Source: Oscillospiraceae bacterium | Lineage (GTDB): Bacteria > Bacillota > Clostridia > Oscillospirales > Ruminococcaceae | Reading direction: 5' to 3' | NCBI GenBank assembly: GCA_004557855.1 | Contig: SFFJ01000007.1 | Location: forward strand, 1 to 64,000 | DNA: 64,000 nt | Shown: positions 13,751 through 22,850 of the stretch, piece by piece | Position numbering within the stretch: the stretch's first letter is position 1 | Layout: each line of letters starts with the position of its first letter | Notes under the pieces: model-generated | Seen by the model: only the letters and a program-made list of their open reading frames with translations | What the model was told of the DNA's origin: nothing | Database searches by the model: none | Program-made: the position numbers and the translations under genes

Positions 13751-15793
13751 TTGTCACCCAAAAAGAGAAACTGGATCGCCCCGCTGGTGCTCATTGCACT
13801 GTTCTTCTACATGGCGGTACGGCTGTTCAGCATGAACAGCGCCCAGCCCAAGGTGGAATACCGCACCATCGTCGATTATTTCCGCAACCGGCAGGTCACG
13901 GAATACGAGCTGGATTTCGGCACCGGCGAGCTGACCATGAAGCTCAATGATGAAAAGAAGTCCACCGTCACCTATACTGTCCCCAATTTGAGCCTGTTCC
14001 TGCAGGATACCCACGAGCTGGTGGAGCAGTATAATGCCGAGCATCCCGATGCCCCCATCAAGCAGTACTACGATGCCGCCGAGCCCATCCCGTGGTGGGT
14101 GGATATGCTGCCGCTGCTGTTTACCGTGCTGTTGATGGGCGCGTTCTGGTATTTCCTCATGAAGCGCTCCGGCGGGGGCAGCAACCCCATGGCCTTCGCC
14201 AAGCTCAAGCCCAAGCAGCAGGACCCCCATAACCGTGTTACCTTTGCGGATGTGGCGGGCGCCGATGAGGAAAAGGAGGAGCTGGAGGAGATCGTGCAGT
14301 TCCTCAAGGACCCCGGTAAATTCAATGCGCTGGGCGCCCGGATTCCCAAGGGTGTTCTGCTCATGGGCCCTCCCGGAACCGGTAAAACACTGCTGGCCAA
14401 GGCCGTTGCGGGGGAAGCGGGCGTACCCTTCTTCTCCATCTCCGGCTCCGACTTCGTCGAAATGTTTGTCGGTGTGGGCGCCTCCCGTGTCCGTGACCTG
14501 TTCGAGCAGGCCAAAAAGAGCGCACCCAGCATCGTGTTCATCGATGAGATCGATGCCGTAGGTCGTCACCGCGGCTCCGGTCTGGGCGGCGGCCACGATG
14601 AGCGTGAGCAGACCCTTAACCAGCTGCTGGTGGAAATGGACGGCTTTGCTCCCAATCTCGGCGTTATCGTCATGGCGGCCACCAACCGCAAGGATATCCT
14701 TGACCCGGCGCTGCTGCGCCCCGGCCGCTTTGATCGTCATATCACCGTCAATTATCCCGATGTCAAGGGCCGCGAGGCCATTCTGCGGGTGCATACCCGC
14801 AATAAGCCCATCGGTCCAGATGTCGATCTTGCCGTGATCGCCCGCTTTACCGGCGGCTTTACCGGCGCCGATCTCGAAAACCTCACCAATGAGGCAGCGC
14901 TGCTGGCAGCGCGCAAGAACCGCAAGGCCATCACCATGGAGGACATTCAGGAAGCGACCCTCAAGGTCGCCGTCGGCCCCGAAAAGCGCAGCCATGTCAT
15001 CACCGAAAAGGAACGTCGCCTTACCGCCTACCACGAGTCCGGCCATGCCATCGTCACCTACTACTGCCCGGACCAGGATAAGGTCCATCAGGTTTCCATC
15101 GTTCCCCGCGGCTGGGCGGGTGGCTTCACCCTTGCCCTCCCGGAAAAGGACGTCAGCTACCAGACCAAGAAGTGGATGGAGGAGGAGATCGCCGTGCTGC
15201 TGGGCGGCCGTGTTGCCGAACAGCTGGTGCTGGAGGATATCTCCACCGGTGCCTCCAATGACATTGAACGTGCCACCAAGATTGCCCGTGCCATGGTCTG
15301 CCGCTTTGGCTTCAGCGAAAAGCTCGGCCCCATGATCTACGGCTCCGACCAGGAGGAGGTATTCCTCGGCCGCGATCTGGGCCATGGCCGGGATTACTCC
15401 GAGGAAGTCGCCGCACAGATCGATGAGGAGGCGCGCCGCTTTATCGATGAGGGCTACAATTTTGCCGTCAACCTGCTGCAGGAGCACATGGATCAGCTCC
15501 ATGCACTGGCCGAATTCCTTATGAAGTACGAGAAGATCGACGGCGACCTGTTCGCCGAGGTCATGAGCGGAGTGACCAGCTTCGGCGAGGCCGCCGAGCG
15601 TGCCGAAAAGGAGCTGCAAACCGCCCGCGAAAAGGCCGAGTACGCCCGGCTGCAGCAGGAGGCCCAAAAGAAGGCCGCCGAGGAGAAAAAGGCCCAGCAG
15701 GGCTTCTCGGTGGAGCCGTTGGACATCCGCACCCCAGAGGACCTGCCCCCCGCTGACGACAGCAAGGACGACGACGGCCCCGCAGACCTGTAA
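13751..15793 (+). CDS. ftsH: ATP-dependent zinc metalloprotease FtsH
   Basis: Encodes 680 residues from a TTG at 13751, eight bases after AGGAG; a GTG at 13742 would touch the site and is unlikely. Two transmembrane helices (about 8-27 and 112-135) flank an extracytoplasmic segment. The AAA+ domain has Walker A Gly-Pro-Pro-Gly-Thr-Gly-Lys-Thr at about 205-212, Walker B Ile-Val-Phe-Ile-Asp-Glu-Ile-Asp, and the second region of homology Ala-Ala-Thr-Asn-Arg. The zinc protease motif His-Glu-Ser-Gly-His is at about 428. The C-terminus is a charged Ala/Glu/Lys coiled tail. FtsH degrades damaged membrane proteins and selected regulators and is tied to sporulation in Firmicutes. Confidence 0.97.
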   Translation: MSPKKRNWIAPLVLIALFFYMAVRLFSMNSAQPKVEYRTIVDYFRNRQVTEYELDFGTGELTMKLNDEKKSTVTYTVPNLSLFLQDTHELVEQYNAEHPDAPIKQYYDAAEPIPWWVDMLPLLFTVLLMGAFWYFLMKRSGGGSNPMAFAKLKPKQQDPHNRVTFADVAGADEEKEELEEIVQFLKDPGKFNALGARIPKGVLLMGPPGTGKTLLAKAVAGEAGVPFFSISGSDFVEMFVGVGASRVRDLFEQAKKSAPSIVFIDEIDAVGRHRGSGLGGGHDEREQTLNQLLVEMDGFAPNLGVIVMAATNRKDILDPALLRPGRFDRHITVNYPDVKGREAILRVHTRNKPIGPDVDLAVIARFTGGFTGADLENLTNEAALLAARKNRKAITMEDIQEATLKVAVGPEKRSHVITEKERRLTAYHESGHAIVTYYCPDQDKVHQVSIVPRGWAGGFTLALPEKDVSYQTKKWMEEEIAVLLGGRVAEQLVLEDISTGASNDIERATKIARAMVCRFGFSEKLGPMIYGSDQEEVFLGRDLGHGRDYSEEVAAQIDEEARRFIDEGYNFAVNLLQEHMDQLHALAEFLMKYEKIDGDLFAEVMSGVTSFGEAAERAEKELQTAREKAEYARLQQEAQKKAAEEKKAQQGFSVEPLDIRTPEDLPPADDSKDDDGPADL

Positions 15794-16141
15794 TTTCATC
15801 ACACCCGCCCCCGACAGAACCCAGTTTTCTGCCGGGGGCGCTGCTGTTTTACCCCCTGCAAGCCGCAAGCCCACCGCCCGCAGGGCCGGCGGCCTCCGGC
15901 CGCCGTCGGCGGGGCTCCGCCCCGCCGGCCCCGCCCCCTGCGGGGGGCGGGGCGCCCTGCGGGCGGCTCTCCCTCCCCGCAAGCCTGCGGCCCTGCGGCG
16001 GCCTCCGGCCGCCCTCTCCCCGCACCCGCCCCAAAGCGCCCGCCCCGCCCTCCAAAAAGAAAAAATGTTCGCACCGCTTGACCGCAACCCAAAATATTGG
16101 TACAATATACTTGGTAAACTACGAGATATGGGGGAACTGCC
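15794..16141. repeat. 348-bp gap: hairpin terminator, then GC-rich hairpin string
   Basis: A strong stem (15806-15840, CGCCCCCGaCAGAA / TTCTGcCGGGGGCG, few Ts after it) probably ends the ftsH operon. From about 15855 to 16050 there are serial hairpins such as GCCGGCGGCC-tccg-GGCCGCC and GCGGGGC-tccg-GCCCCGC. An AT-richer stretch at 16085-16135 precedes parE and contains TACAAT at 16100-16105. Confidence 0.6.
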
Positions 16142-18133
16142 ATGGCACCAAAAGCAAAAAAGGAATACGGCAACGAAAGTATTTCCACCCTGAAGGGCGC
16201 CGACCGCGTCAGAAAACGCCCCGGCGTCATCTTCGGCTCGGACGGTCTGGAGGGCTGCGAGCATTCGGTGTTCGAAATCCTCTCCAATGCCATCGATGAA
16301 GCCCGGCAGGGCTACGGCAAAAAAATCATCACCACCCGCTACGCCGACGGCAGCGTGGAGGTGCAGGATTTCGGCCGCGGCTGCCCGGTGGACTATAACC
16401 CCAAGGAGCAGCGCTACAACTGGGAGCTGGTCTTTTGCGAGCTGTACGCCGGCGGCAAATATGACGGCACCGGCGACGGCAACTACGAATACGCATTGGG
16501 CTTAAACGGCCTCGGCTCCTGCGCCACCCAGTATTCCTCGGAATATATGGATGTTGAGGTGCTGCGGGACGGCAAACGCTACACCCTCCATTTTGAAAAA
16601 GGGGAAAACATCGGCGGGCTGAAGGCCGAGCCCTACACCGGCCGGCAAACCGGCACCCGCATCCGCTGGAAGCCCGACCTTGAGGTGTTCACCGACATCG
16701 CCATCCCGCTGGACTACTACACCGATGTCCTCCGGCGGCAGGCGGTGGTCAATCCCGGCGTGGAATTCCTGCTGCGGGACCAGCAGGGCAAATCCTTCGC
16801 CGAGCAGACCTTCTTCTATGAAAACGGCATCCGGGATTACTGCGAGGAGCTGGCAGGGGAGAACACCCTCACCCCCGTGCAGTACTGGACGGCCGAACGC
16901 ACCGGCCGGGACCGTGCCGATAAGGACGATTACCGGGTCAAGCTGGGCGTGGCGTTCTGCTTCTCCAACCGGGTCAACCTCACCGAATACTACCACAACT
17001 CCAGCTTTTTGGAGCACGGCGGCTCCCCGGAGCGTGCCGTCAAGGTCGCCATGGTCAACCAAATCGATGCATGGCTCAAAAACAACAATAAGTATCTTAA
17101 AAACGAAAGCAAAATCAGCTTCCAGGATGTGCAGGACTGCCTGGTTCTGGTGTCCTCCAGCTTTTCCACCCAGACCTCCTACGAAAATCAGACCAAAAAA
17201 TCCATCACCAACCAGTTTGTCTACGAGTGCATGACCGACTTCCTCAAGCACCAGCTGGAGGTCTATTTCATCGAAAATCCCGACGACGCCGCCAAAATCG
17301 GGGAGCAGGTGCTCATCAATAAGCGCAGTCGGGAAAATGCCGAAAAGACCCGCCTCAATCTCAAGAAAAAGCTGGCGGGCAGCATCGACCTTGCCAACCG
17401 CGTGGAAAAATTTGTGGACTGCCGCAGCCGGGATACCTCCCGCCGGGAAATCTACATCGTGGAGGGTGACTCGGCACTGGGCAGCTGCAAAATGGGGCGT
17501 GACAGTGAATATCAGGCCATTATGCCGGTGCGGGGCAAAATCCTCAACTGCCTCAAGGCTGACTATGTCCGCATCTTCAAAAGCGACATCATCACCGACG
17601 TTTTGAAGGTGCTGGGCTGCGGCGTGGAGGTCTCCGCCAAGACCAATAAGGAGCTCAATTCCTTCTCGTTGGAAAACCTGCGCTGGAACAAAATCATTAT
17701 CTGCACCGATGCTGATGTGGATGGCTTCCAGATCCGCACCCTGATCCTGACCATGCTGTACCGCCTGACCCCCACCCTCATCAATGAGGGCTATGTCTAT
17801 ATCGCGGAGTCCCCCCTTTACGAGATCACCGCCAAGAGCGATACCTATTTTGCGTATAGCGATGCCGAAAAGGTGAAGATCTGCCGTGACCTAGACGCCG
17901 CCAAGACCAAATACACCCTGCAGCGCAGCAAGGGCCTGGGTGAAAACGAAGCCGAAATGATGTGGCTGACCACCATGAACCCCGAAACCCGGCGGCTCAT
18001 CCGTGTCACCCCCGATGACGTTACAGAGACCGCAAAAATGTTTGACCTGCTGTTGGGCGATAATTTGCAGGGCCGCAAGGACTACATCGCCGAAAACGGC
18101 AGCATGTACCTGGAGCTGGCGGATATATCGTGA
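16142..18133 (+). CDS. parE: Type IIA topoisomerase subunit B (ParE-like)
   Basis: Encodes 663 residues. The GHKL ATPase domain shows Phe-Glu-Ile-Leu-Ser-Asn-Ala-Ile-Asp-Glu-Ala (about 40-50), Val-Gln-Asp-Phe-Gly-Arg-Gly-Cys-Pro-Val and Gly-Leu-Asn-Gly-Leu-Gly-Ser. The Toprim domain shows Glu-Gly-Asp-Ser-Ala-Leu-Gly (about 440) and Asp-Ala-Asp-Val-Asp-Gly, the metal-binding triad. It pairs with the downstream subunit A gene. Spelling differs from housekeeping GyrB (Asn-Ala-Ile-Asp for Asn-Ser-Val-Asp, Phe-Gly-Arg for Asn-Gly-Arg), so I call it ParE-like. A second gyrase pair elsewhere in the genome would confirm this. The subunits act together in ATP-dependent decatenation. Confidence 0.88.
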   Translation: MAPKAKKEYGNESISTLKGADRVRKRPGVIFGSDGLEGCEHSVFEILSNAIDEARQGYGKKIITTRYADGSVEVQDFGRGCPVDYNPKEQRYNWELVFCELYAGGKYDGTGDGNYEYALGLNGLGSCATQYSSEYMDVEVLRDGKRYTLHFEKGENIGGLKAEPYTGRQTGTRIRWKPDLEVFTDIAIPLDYYTDVLRRQAVVNPGVEFLLRDQQGKSFAEQTFFYENGIRDYCEELAGENTLTPVQYWTAERTGRDRADKDDYRVKLGVAFCFSNRVNLTEYYHNSSFLEHGGSPERAVKVAMVNQIDAWLKNNNKYLKNESKISFQDVQDCLVLVSSSFSTQTSYENQTKKSITNQFVYECMTDFLKHQLEVYFIENPDDAAKIGEQVLINKRSRENAEKTRLNLKKKLAGSIDLANRVEKFVDCRSRDTSRREIYIVEGDSALGSCKMGRDSEYQAIMPVRGKILNCLKADYVRIFKSDIITDVLKVLGCGVEVSAKTNKELNSFSLENLRWNKIIICTDADVDGFQIRTLILTMLYRLTPTLINEGYVYIAESPLYEITAKSDTYFAYSDAEKVKICRDLDAAKTKYTLQRSKGLGENEAEMMWLTTMNPETRRLIRVTPDDVTETAKMFDLLLGDNLQGRKDYIAENGSMYLELADIS

Positions 18134-18488
18134 TCCGCCGCCCCCTGCAGGATCTGGGATGGGCACCCGCAGGGCAGCCCACCTCTGGTGGGCTCGGCGG
18201 CCTCCGGCCGCCGGTTTCGGCTTCGCCGAAACGCCCTGCGGGCGCCCCTTTTTCCGCAGGCCCGCCCTCTGCACCCCCACCACCCCCGCCCCCTGCATGA
18301 TATGGGGCGGCGGCGCGCAAATCGGCGTCGGCTGCGTCAAGGTCCCTTGCCAGGCATCAGTCCGATTTCATCGGACAAGAGCCTGCCGGCGGCCCCTTTC
18401 CTTGCCCCCATCCGATTTTCCCACCACCGCCCCCGCAAGCCGCACATAATACAGTCCGTATAAATTGACCGAAAAGGGAGGAAGCACC
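18134..18488. repeat. Gap with GC-rich hairpin string between parE and parC
   Basis: Hairpins at about 18165-18260, for example GGCAGCCCACC-tctg-GGTGGGC, GGCGGCC-tccg-GGCCGCC and GTTTCGGC-ttc-GCCGAAAC. The rest is C-rich and unstructured. No promoter is evident, so parE and parC may be one transcript. Confidence 0.55.
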
Positions 18489-20729
18489 TTGCCACCCAAA
18501 AAGAAAAAAGAACCGCAAATTGATCGCCGTGCCGTAAAGGGCGGCCATATCGAAGGCGCCGGGCAGGTCGTTGAACAGCCCATAACCGCTACCCTGCGGG
18601 AAAACTATATGCCCTACGCCATGAGCGTCATCGTCTCCCGCGCCATCCCGGAGATCGATGGCTTTAAGCCCGCCCACCGCAAGCTGCTATACACAATGTA
18701 TAAAGAGGGACTCCTATCCGGCAGCCGGGTCAAATCCGCCAATATCGTGGGCCGCACCATGCGGCTGAACCCCCACGGCGACGCCGCCATCTACGAAACA
18801 ATGGTGCGTCTGGCGCGTGGCAACGAGTCGCTTTTGGTGCCCTACGTGGATAGCAAGGGTAACTTCGGCAAGGCCTATTCCCGTGATATGGCCTACGCCG
18901 CCCCCCGCTATACCGAGGCCAAGCTGGAAAAAATCTGCACCCAGCTCTTCGCCGATATCGATAAGGATACCGTCGACTTCGTGGATAACTACGATAACTC
19001 CATGAAGGAGCCGACCCTGCTGCCCGTCACCTTCCCCACGGTGCTGGTGAATAACAATACCGGCATCGCCGTCGGTATGGCCAGCAATATCTGCTCCTTC
19101 AATCTCGCCGAGGTCTGCGAAACGGCGGCCGCCCTCATCCGGGACCCCGCCCACAATATCGCCGATACCCTCATCGCCCCCGATTTCCCCGGCGGCGGCA
19201 TCCTGCTGTATGATAAGGCCGAGCTGGATAAGGTCTACTCCACCGGCCGGGGCAGCATCCGCGTCCGCAGCCGCTACAATTACGATAAAACCAACCATTG
19301 CATCGAGATCACCCAGATCCCGCCCACCGCCACGGTGGAAGCCATTATGGATAAGATCGTCGATCTTATTAAACTCGGAAAGATCCGCGAAATCAGCGAT
19401 ATGCGGGATGAAACCGACCTCGGCGGCCTCAAGCTCACCATCGACTGCAAGCGCGGCACCGACCCCGATAAGCTGATGCAGAAGCTCTACCGCCTCACCC
19501 CGCTGGAGGACAGCTTCAGCTGCAATTTCAATGTCCTCATTGCCGGGTCGCCCCGCGTCCTCGGCATCCGGGAACTGCTGGAGGAATGGACGGCGTTCCG
19601 CCGGGAATGTGTCCGCCGTGGCATCTACTATGACCTCCAGCGCAAAAAGGACAAGCTGCACCTGCTGCAGGGCCTTAAAAAGATCCTGCTGGATATCGAT
19701 AAGGCCGTTCGTATCGTCCGGGAGACCGAGGAGGAAGCCGAGGTCGTCCCCAATTTGATGATCGGGTTCGGCATCGATGAGATACAGGCCGAATTTGTCG
19801 CCGAGATCAAGCTGCGCCACCTCAACCGGGAATACATCATCAAACGCACCGAGGAGATCCAAACCCTGATCTCGGAGATCGCCGAGATGGAGGACATCCT
19901 CAACAGCCCCCGCCGAGTGGATACCATCATCGTCAACCAGCTGCGGCAGATCGCCAAGGAATACGGCGCCCCCCGCAAGACCGAGGTACTGTACGAGGTG
20001 GAGCAGCCCGAGGAGGAACCGGAGGAGGAAGTGCCGGATTATCCCGTCCACGTATTCTTCACCCGTGAGGGCTACTTCAAAAAGATCACCCCCCAGTCCC
20101 TGCGAATGAGTGGGGAACAGAAGCTCAAGGAGGGCGACGCCATTATCCGGGAGCTGGAAACCACCAATGCCGCCGAATTGATGTTCTTCACCAACCTGGG
20201 GCAGGTGTATAAATCCCGCGTAGCGGAATTCGACGATACCAAGGCCAGCGTCATGGGCGATTTTGTCGCCAGCAAGCTGGGGATGGATAACGGTGAGCTG
20301 CCGGTCTATATGGCGCTGTTCACCCGGTACGAGGGCTATATGCTGTTCGTCTTTGAAAACGGCAAGGCCGCCAAGGTGGATATGGCCAGCTACGAAACCA
20401 AGACCCGCCGCAAAAAGCTCACCGGGGCGTTCAGTACCAAATCCCCGCTGGTATATGCCGCCTACCTGCCGCAGGATACCGAGCTGCTGCTGCGCTCCTC
20501 GACCTCCCGTATGCTCATCTTCAATACCGCCATGATCCTTTCCAAGGCCGCCCGGGATACGCAGGGCGTGCAGGTCATGACCCTTTCCAAGAAGGGCGCC
20601 CGTGTGGTGGAAGTGGTTCCCTATGTGCCGGGCATGGTCCCCAATGACCACCGTCTGCGCACCAAAAACCTGCCGGCCACCGGCGGCATCGTCCGTGACC
20701 TGGAGGTCGGCGAACAACTTCAGCTATAA
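18489..20729 (+). CDS. parC: Type IIA topoisomerase subunit A (ParC-like)
   Basis: Encodes 746 residues from a TTG at 18489 that follows AGGGAGG; the upstream TTG at 18465 has no site. The breakage-reunion domain begins Glu-Asn-Tyr-Met-Pro-Tyr-Ala-Met-Ser-Val-Ile. The catalytic tyrosine is about residue 141 in Ala-Pro-Arg-Tyr-Thr-Glu-Ala-Lys-Leu. A coiled coil tower and leucine-rich arm follow (about 370-500), then beta-pinwheel repeats. No GyrA-box (Gln-Arg-Arg-Gly-Gly-Lys-Gly) is seen in the C-terminal part, consistent with a topoisomerase IV-type rather than gyrase subunit. It forms an A2B2 complex with the preceding gene product. Confidence 0.9.
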   Translation: MPPKKKKEPQIDRRAVKGGHIEGAGQVVEQPITATLRENYMPYAMSVIVSRAIPEIDGFKPAHRKLLYTMYKEGLLSGSRVKSANIVGRTMRLNPHGDAAIYETMVRLARGNESLLVPYVDSKGNFGKAYSRDMAYAAPRYTEAKLEKICTQLFADIDKDTVDFVDNYDNSMKEPTLLPVTFPTVLVNNNTGIAVGMASNICSFNLAEVCETAAALIRDPAHNIADTLIAPDFPGGGILLYDKAELDKVYSTGRGSIRVRSRYNYDKTNHCIEITQIPPTATVEAIMDKIVDLIKLGKIREISDMRDETDLGGLKLTIDCKRGTDPDKLMQKLYRLTPLEDSFSCNFNVLIAGSPRVLGIRELLEEWTAFRRECVRRGIYYDLQRKKDKLHLLQGLKKILLDIDKAVRIVRETEEEAEVVPNLMIGFGIDEIQAEFVAEIKLRHLNREYIIKRTEEIQTLISEIAEMEDILNSPRRVDTIIVNQLRQIAKEYGAPRKTEVLYEVEQPEEEPEEEVPDYPVHVFFTREGYFKKITPQSLRMSGEQKLKEGDAIIRELETTNAAELMFFTNLGQVYKSRVAEFDDTKASVMGDFVASKLGMDNGELPVYMALFTRYEGYMLFVFENGKAAKVDMASYETKTRRKKLTGAFSTKSPLVYAAYLPQDTELLLRSSTSRMLIFNTAMILSKAARDTQGVQVMTLSKKGARVVEVVPYVPGMVPNDHRLRTKNLPATGGIVRDLEVGEQLQL

Positions 20730-21183
20730 CCATTCTCCTTTCTGCCGAGGCCGGGTGGGCCCCGCAGTCCGGCGCCTGCGGCGCCGGCGGCCGGGCTTCG
20801 CCCGGCCTCGGCCCGCCCTGCGGGCGGGCCCCTGCGGGGCCCCGACCCGCACCCCCGCACCCGCCCCGCCCTCGCCCAAGCATTCCCCCGCACCATCCGG
20901 TCCCACCATAAAGCCCCCGCACCCACGCCCCGCAGGGGGCCCGCTGCGCGGGCTCCGGCGGGCTGCGCCCGCCCGCCGCCTGCGGCGGCGCCCCTGCGGG
21001 GCTCCCCACAAAACCGCCCCCTGCACATTCTCCGCCCCCTGCATAAACCCCGCCCCGGCCGCCCATACTACCGCCGAGAGTTTCCCGGAGGGCGTTTGCA
21101 CAGGCCGGGCAGTTCTCACGCCCGGTCGGGATGAAACGCCATGCGCTTTTTCTCTTCCGGGTCTTTTTTTGCCCAAAAAGGGC
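20730..21183. repeat. Long gap filled by GC-rich hairpin strings
   Basis: The clearest string in the window: CCGGCGCC-tgcg-GGCGCCGG, CGGCCGGGC-ttc-GCCCGGCC, GGCCCGCCC-tgcg-GGGCGGGCC and GGGCCCC-tgcg-GGGCCC follow one another at about 20770-20845. Another set lies at about 20930-21005. No coding frame is supported. Confidence 0.7.
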
Positions 21184-21212
21184 TTGCATCTTCGGTCGGT
21201 TTGTGGTATCAT
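21184..21212 (+). promoter_or_regulatory. Promoter of secG
   Basis: TTGCAT (21184-21189), 17-base spacer, TATCAT (21207-21212), 55 bases before the start codon. Confidence 0.65.
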
Positions 21213-21267
21213 TTTGTAGTCGAATGATGCCCTGTACCGGACAGGGCGCAATTATGGAGGTAAAAAG

Positions 21268-21501
21268 ATGACCACTCTCGCTATTATCGGTGCGATCGCC
21301 ATGATCGTTGTCAGCATTCTTATTATCGTTGTGGTATCCCTGCAGGAGGGCAAGGGCGACGGCATCACCGCTCTGGCCGGCGTCAGCGCGTTCCTCACCG
21401 ATAGCAACGACCGTTCCGCCAATGCCAAGCTCTCCAAGCTGACCAAGATTTTGGCTATCATTTTCGTTGTGATCACCCTGCTGGTTTACATCCTGCAGTA
21501 A
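21268..21501 (+). CDS. secG: Preprotein translocase subunit SecG
   Basis: Encodes 77 residues, the usual size. Two transmembrane helices (about 3-24 and 57-76) flank a Gly/Ala/Ser-rich cytoplasmic loop with the family pattern Val-Val-Ser-Leu-Gln-Glu-Gly-Lys-Gly-Asp-Gly. It is the small accessory subunit of the SecYEG channel. A GGAGG site precedes the ATG. It appears monocistronic, with its own promoter and a probable terminator. Confidence 0.93.
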   Translation: MTTLAIIGAIAMIVVSILIIVVVSLQEGKGDGITALAGVSAFLTDSNDRSANAKLSKLTKILAIIFVVITLLVYILQ

Positions 21502-21523
21502 CAGACGATCACTCCCCAAGAAG

Positions 21524-21560
21524 GGCGCTGTTTGCAGAGGCAAGCGGCGTCTTATTTTAT
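21524..21560 (+). terminator. Probable terminator of secG
   Basis: Imperfect stem GGGCGCtGTTTGC / GCAAGCgGCGTC followed by TTATTTTAT. Confidence 0.5.
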
Positions 21561-21687
21561 GCGGATGCACCCCCGAAAACGGCCGGCCTGCCCGCTATTC
21601 GCAAAAAAACCAAGAAACATGGTAGATTTGTTCACATTTTCCCCGCTATAATGATGGTAGATTACAGCGAAAGGAGGGCGATGCCCC

Positions 21688-22512
21688 ATGAAACGCATAT
21701 TCGGCGCCATACTGGTGATGGGCATAGCCCTGCTGACGCTTGCCGCCTGCGGCAGCTCCGCCCCGGAACCCGCCGGGGATGAAAGACTGTTTGCCGCCAA
21801 CGGCCCCGCCCTTACCGTGGTGGAAAAGCAGCCCGACCAGTATACAGCCGACCCCGGCTGCAAAACCACCCCGCCGGAGCAGTCCCCCGACCTGCTGACC
21901 ATGAATTCGCAGGAGGAGGCCGGCTATGCGCTGTTTTACCCCCTGCTGAATGAGACCCAGTTCCGGGAGCTGATGCAGCGGGACGGTGTGGACTTCATTC
22001 CCGACCGCGTGGTGCGTGATGAGGAGGGCGGGATTGCCTATTTCAGCAGCTGTGCCGGGGATATCGTCTATCTGGCCCCCGACCTCACCTCGGTTCGGCT
22101 GCTCTCGAAGCAGGACCGTTCCGGCTGCGTCCGGGACGCCCGCTGGCTGGATGCCGACCGCCTGCTGTTCCTGCAGGGGGATGAATTCGGGCAGGCCGTC
22201 TACCTGTTCCGCCCGATGGAGGATGTCATTGAGCTGCTGTACCAGTCCCCCGCAGGCCGGGAAATCCTCGGGATCGAGGTGGATGAAAACGGCGAACCGG
22301 TGTGCATCCTTTCGGCCCTGCCGCAGTTAAGCAGCACCGCCCCCGCCGAAGACCCTGCCACCGGGGACGCCACCGAGGGCGAGACCGCCGAACCGGGCCC
22401 CGCCCTTGCCCCCGCCAAGAAAAACGACAGCAGCCTGTGGGATGAGGATGACGAGCTGCTCGAGGAACCCCCGACCGAAAAAATAGAACTGGATGCCCAC
22501 AGCGGCTCTTGA
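21688..22512 (+). CDS. Lipoprotein of unknown function
   Basis: Encodes 274 residues. The signal peptide ends in a lipobox Leu-Ala-Ala-Cys (Cys about residue 21), so the protein should be lipid-anchored outside the membrane. The mature part begins with an Ala/Pro linker. The middle (about 75-210) has repeated Asp-rich short motifs such as Tyr-Leu-Ala-Pro-Asp-Leu-Thr-Ser-Val and Trp-Leu-Asp-Ala-Asp-Arg, suggesting a partial beta-propeller-like domain. The C-terminal 60 residues are acidic, low-complexity and probably disordered. No family recognised. A GGAGGGC site precedes the ATG, and a TATAAT lies at about 21650. Flanking genes give no functional link. Confidence 0.8.
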   Translation: MKRIFGAILVMGIALLTLAACGSSAPEPAGDERLFAANGPALTVVEKQPDQYTADPGCKTTPPEQSPDLLTMNSQEEAGYALFYPLLNETQFRELMQRDGVDFIPDRVVRDEEGGIAYFSSCAGDIVYLAPDLTSVRLLSKQDRSGCVRDARWLDADRLLFLQGDEFGQAVYLFRPMEDVIELLYQSPAGREILGIEVDENGEPVCILSALPQLSSTAPAEDPATGDATEGETAEPGPALAPAKKNDSSLWDEDDELLEEPPTEKIELDAHSGS

Positions 22513-22850
22513 CCGCAGGGCTACCGGCTTGCCGATGCTTTCGGCAGGCCGGCTATTTGTATGTTATCCCTTGTGCAGGGGGCGGGATACGGCCCGCAGG
22601 GCGGCCCGCCCCTCCGGGGCGGGCCGGGCGGGGCTCCGCCCCGCCCTCGGCGGCTTCGCCGCCGGCCCTGCGGGCCCCTGCCCCCCGCCAGTCCTCCCCA
22701 ACCCAACCCCGCACAACCCCCCCGGTCCGCCCGGCGGGCCACCGCCTGCGGCGGCGTAGGGGGCGGCCTGCGGCCGCCCCCAGCCCCGGCTGCGCCGGGG
22801 CCGCCCGCCGGGCGCCCCATCCAATCCCCACCCCGAAAGGAGACCACCCC
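22513..22850. repeat. Gap with GC-rich hairpin strings
   Basis: A stem at 22524-22552 (CCGGCtTGCCGA / TCGGCAgGCCGG) may end the lipoprotein transcript. Hairpin strings run from about 22590 to 22815, for example CGGGGCGG...CCGCCCCG units with TCCG, TTCG and TGCG loops. No gene seen. Confidence 0.6.

Noticed and set aside
13754..16264. 836-codon open frame on the minus strand opposite ftsH
   Set aside because: It lies wholly antisense to a clear ftsH plus a hairpin-rich gap; high GC content removes stop codons. No ribosome binding site or recognisable domain.
16142..20729. parE/parC pair as the housekeeping gyrase genes
   Set aside because: The B subunit departs from usual GyrB spelling at key positions and the A subunit lacks a visible GyrA box, so ParE/ParC-like is preferred; the rest of the genome would decide.
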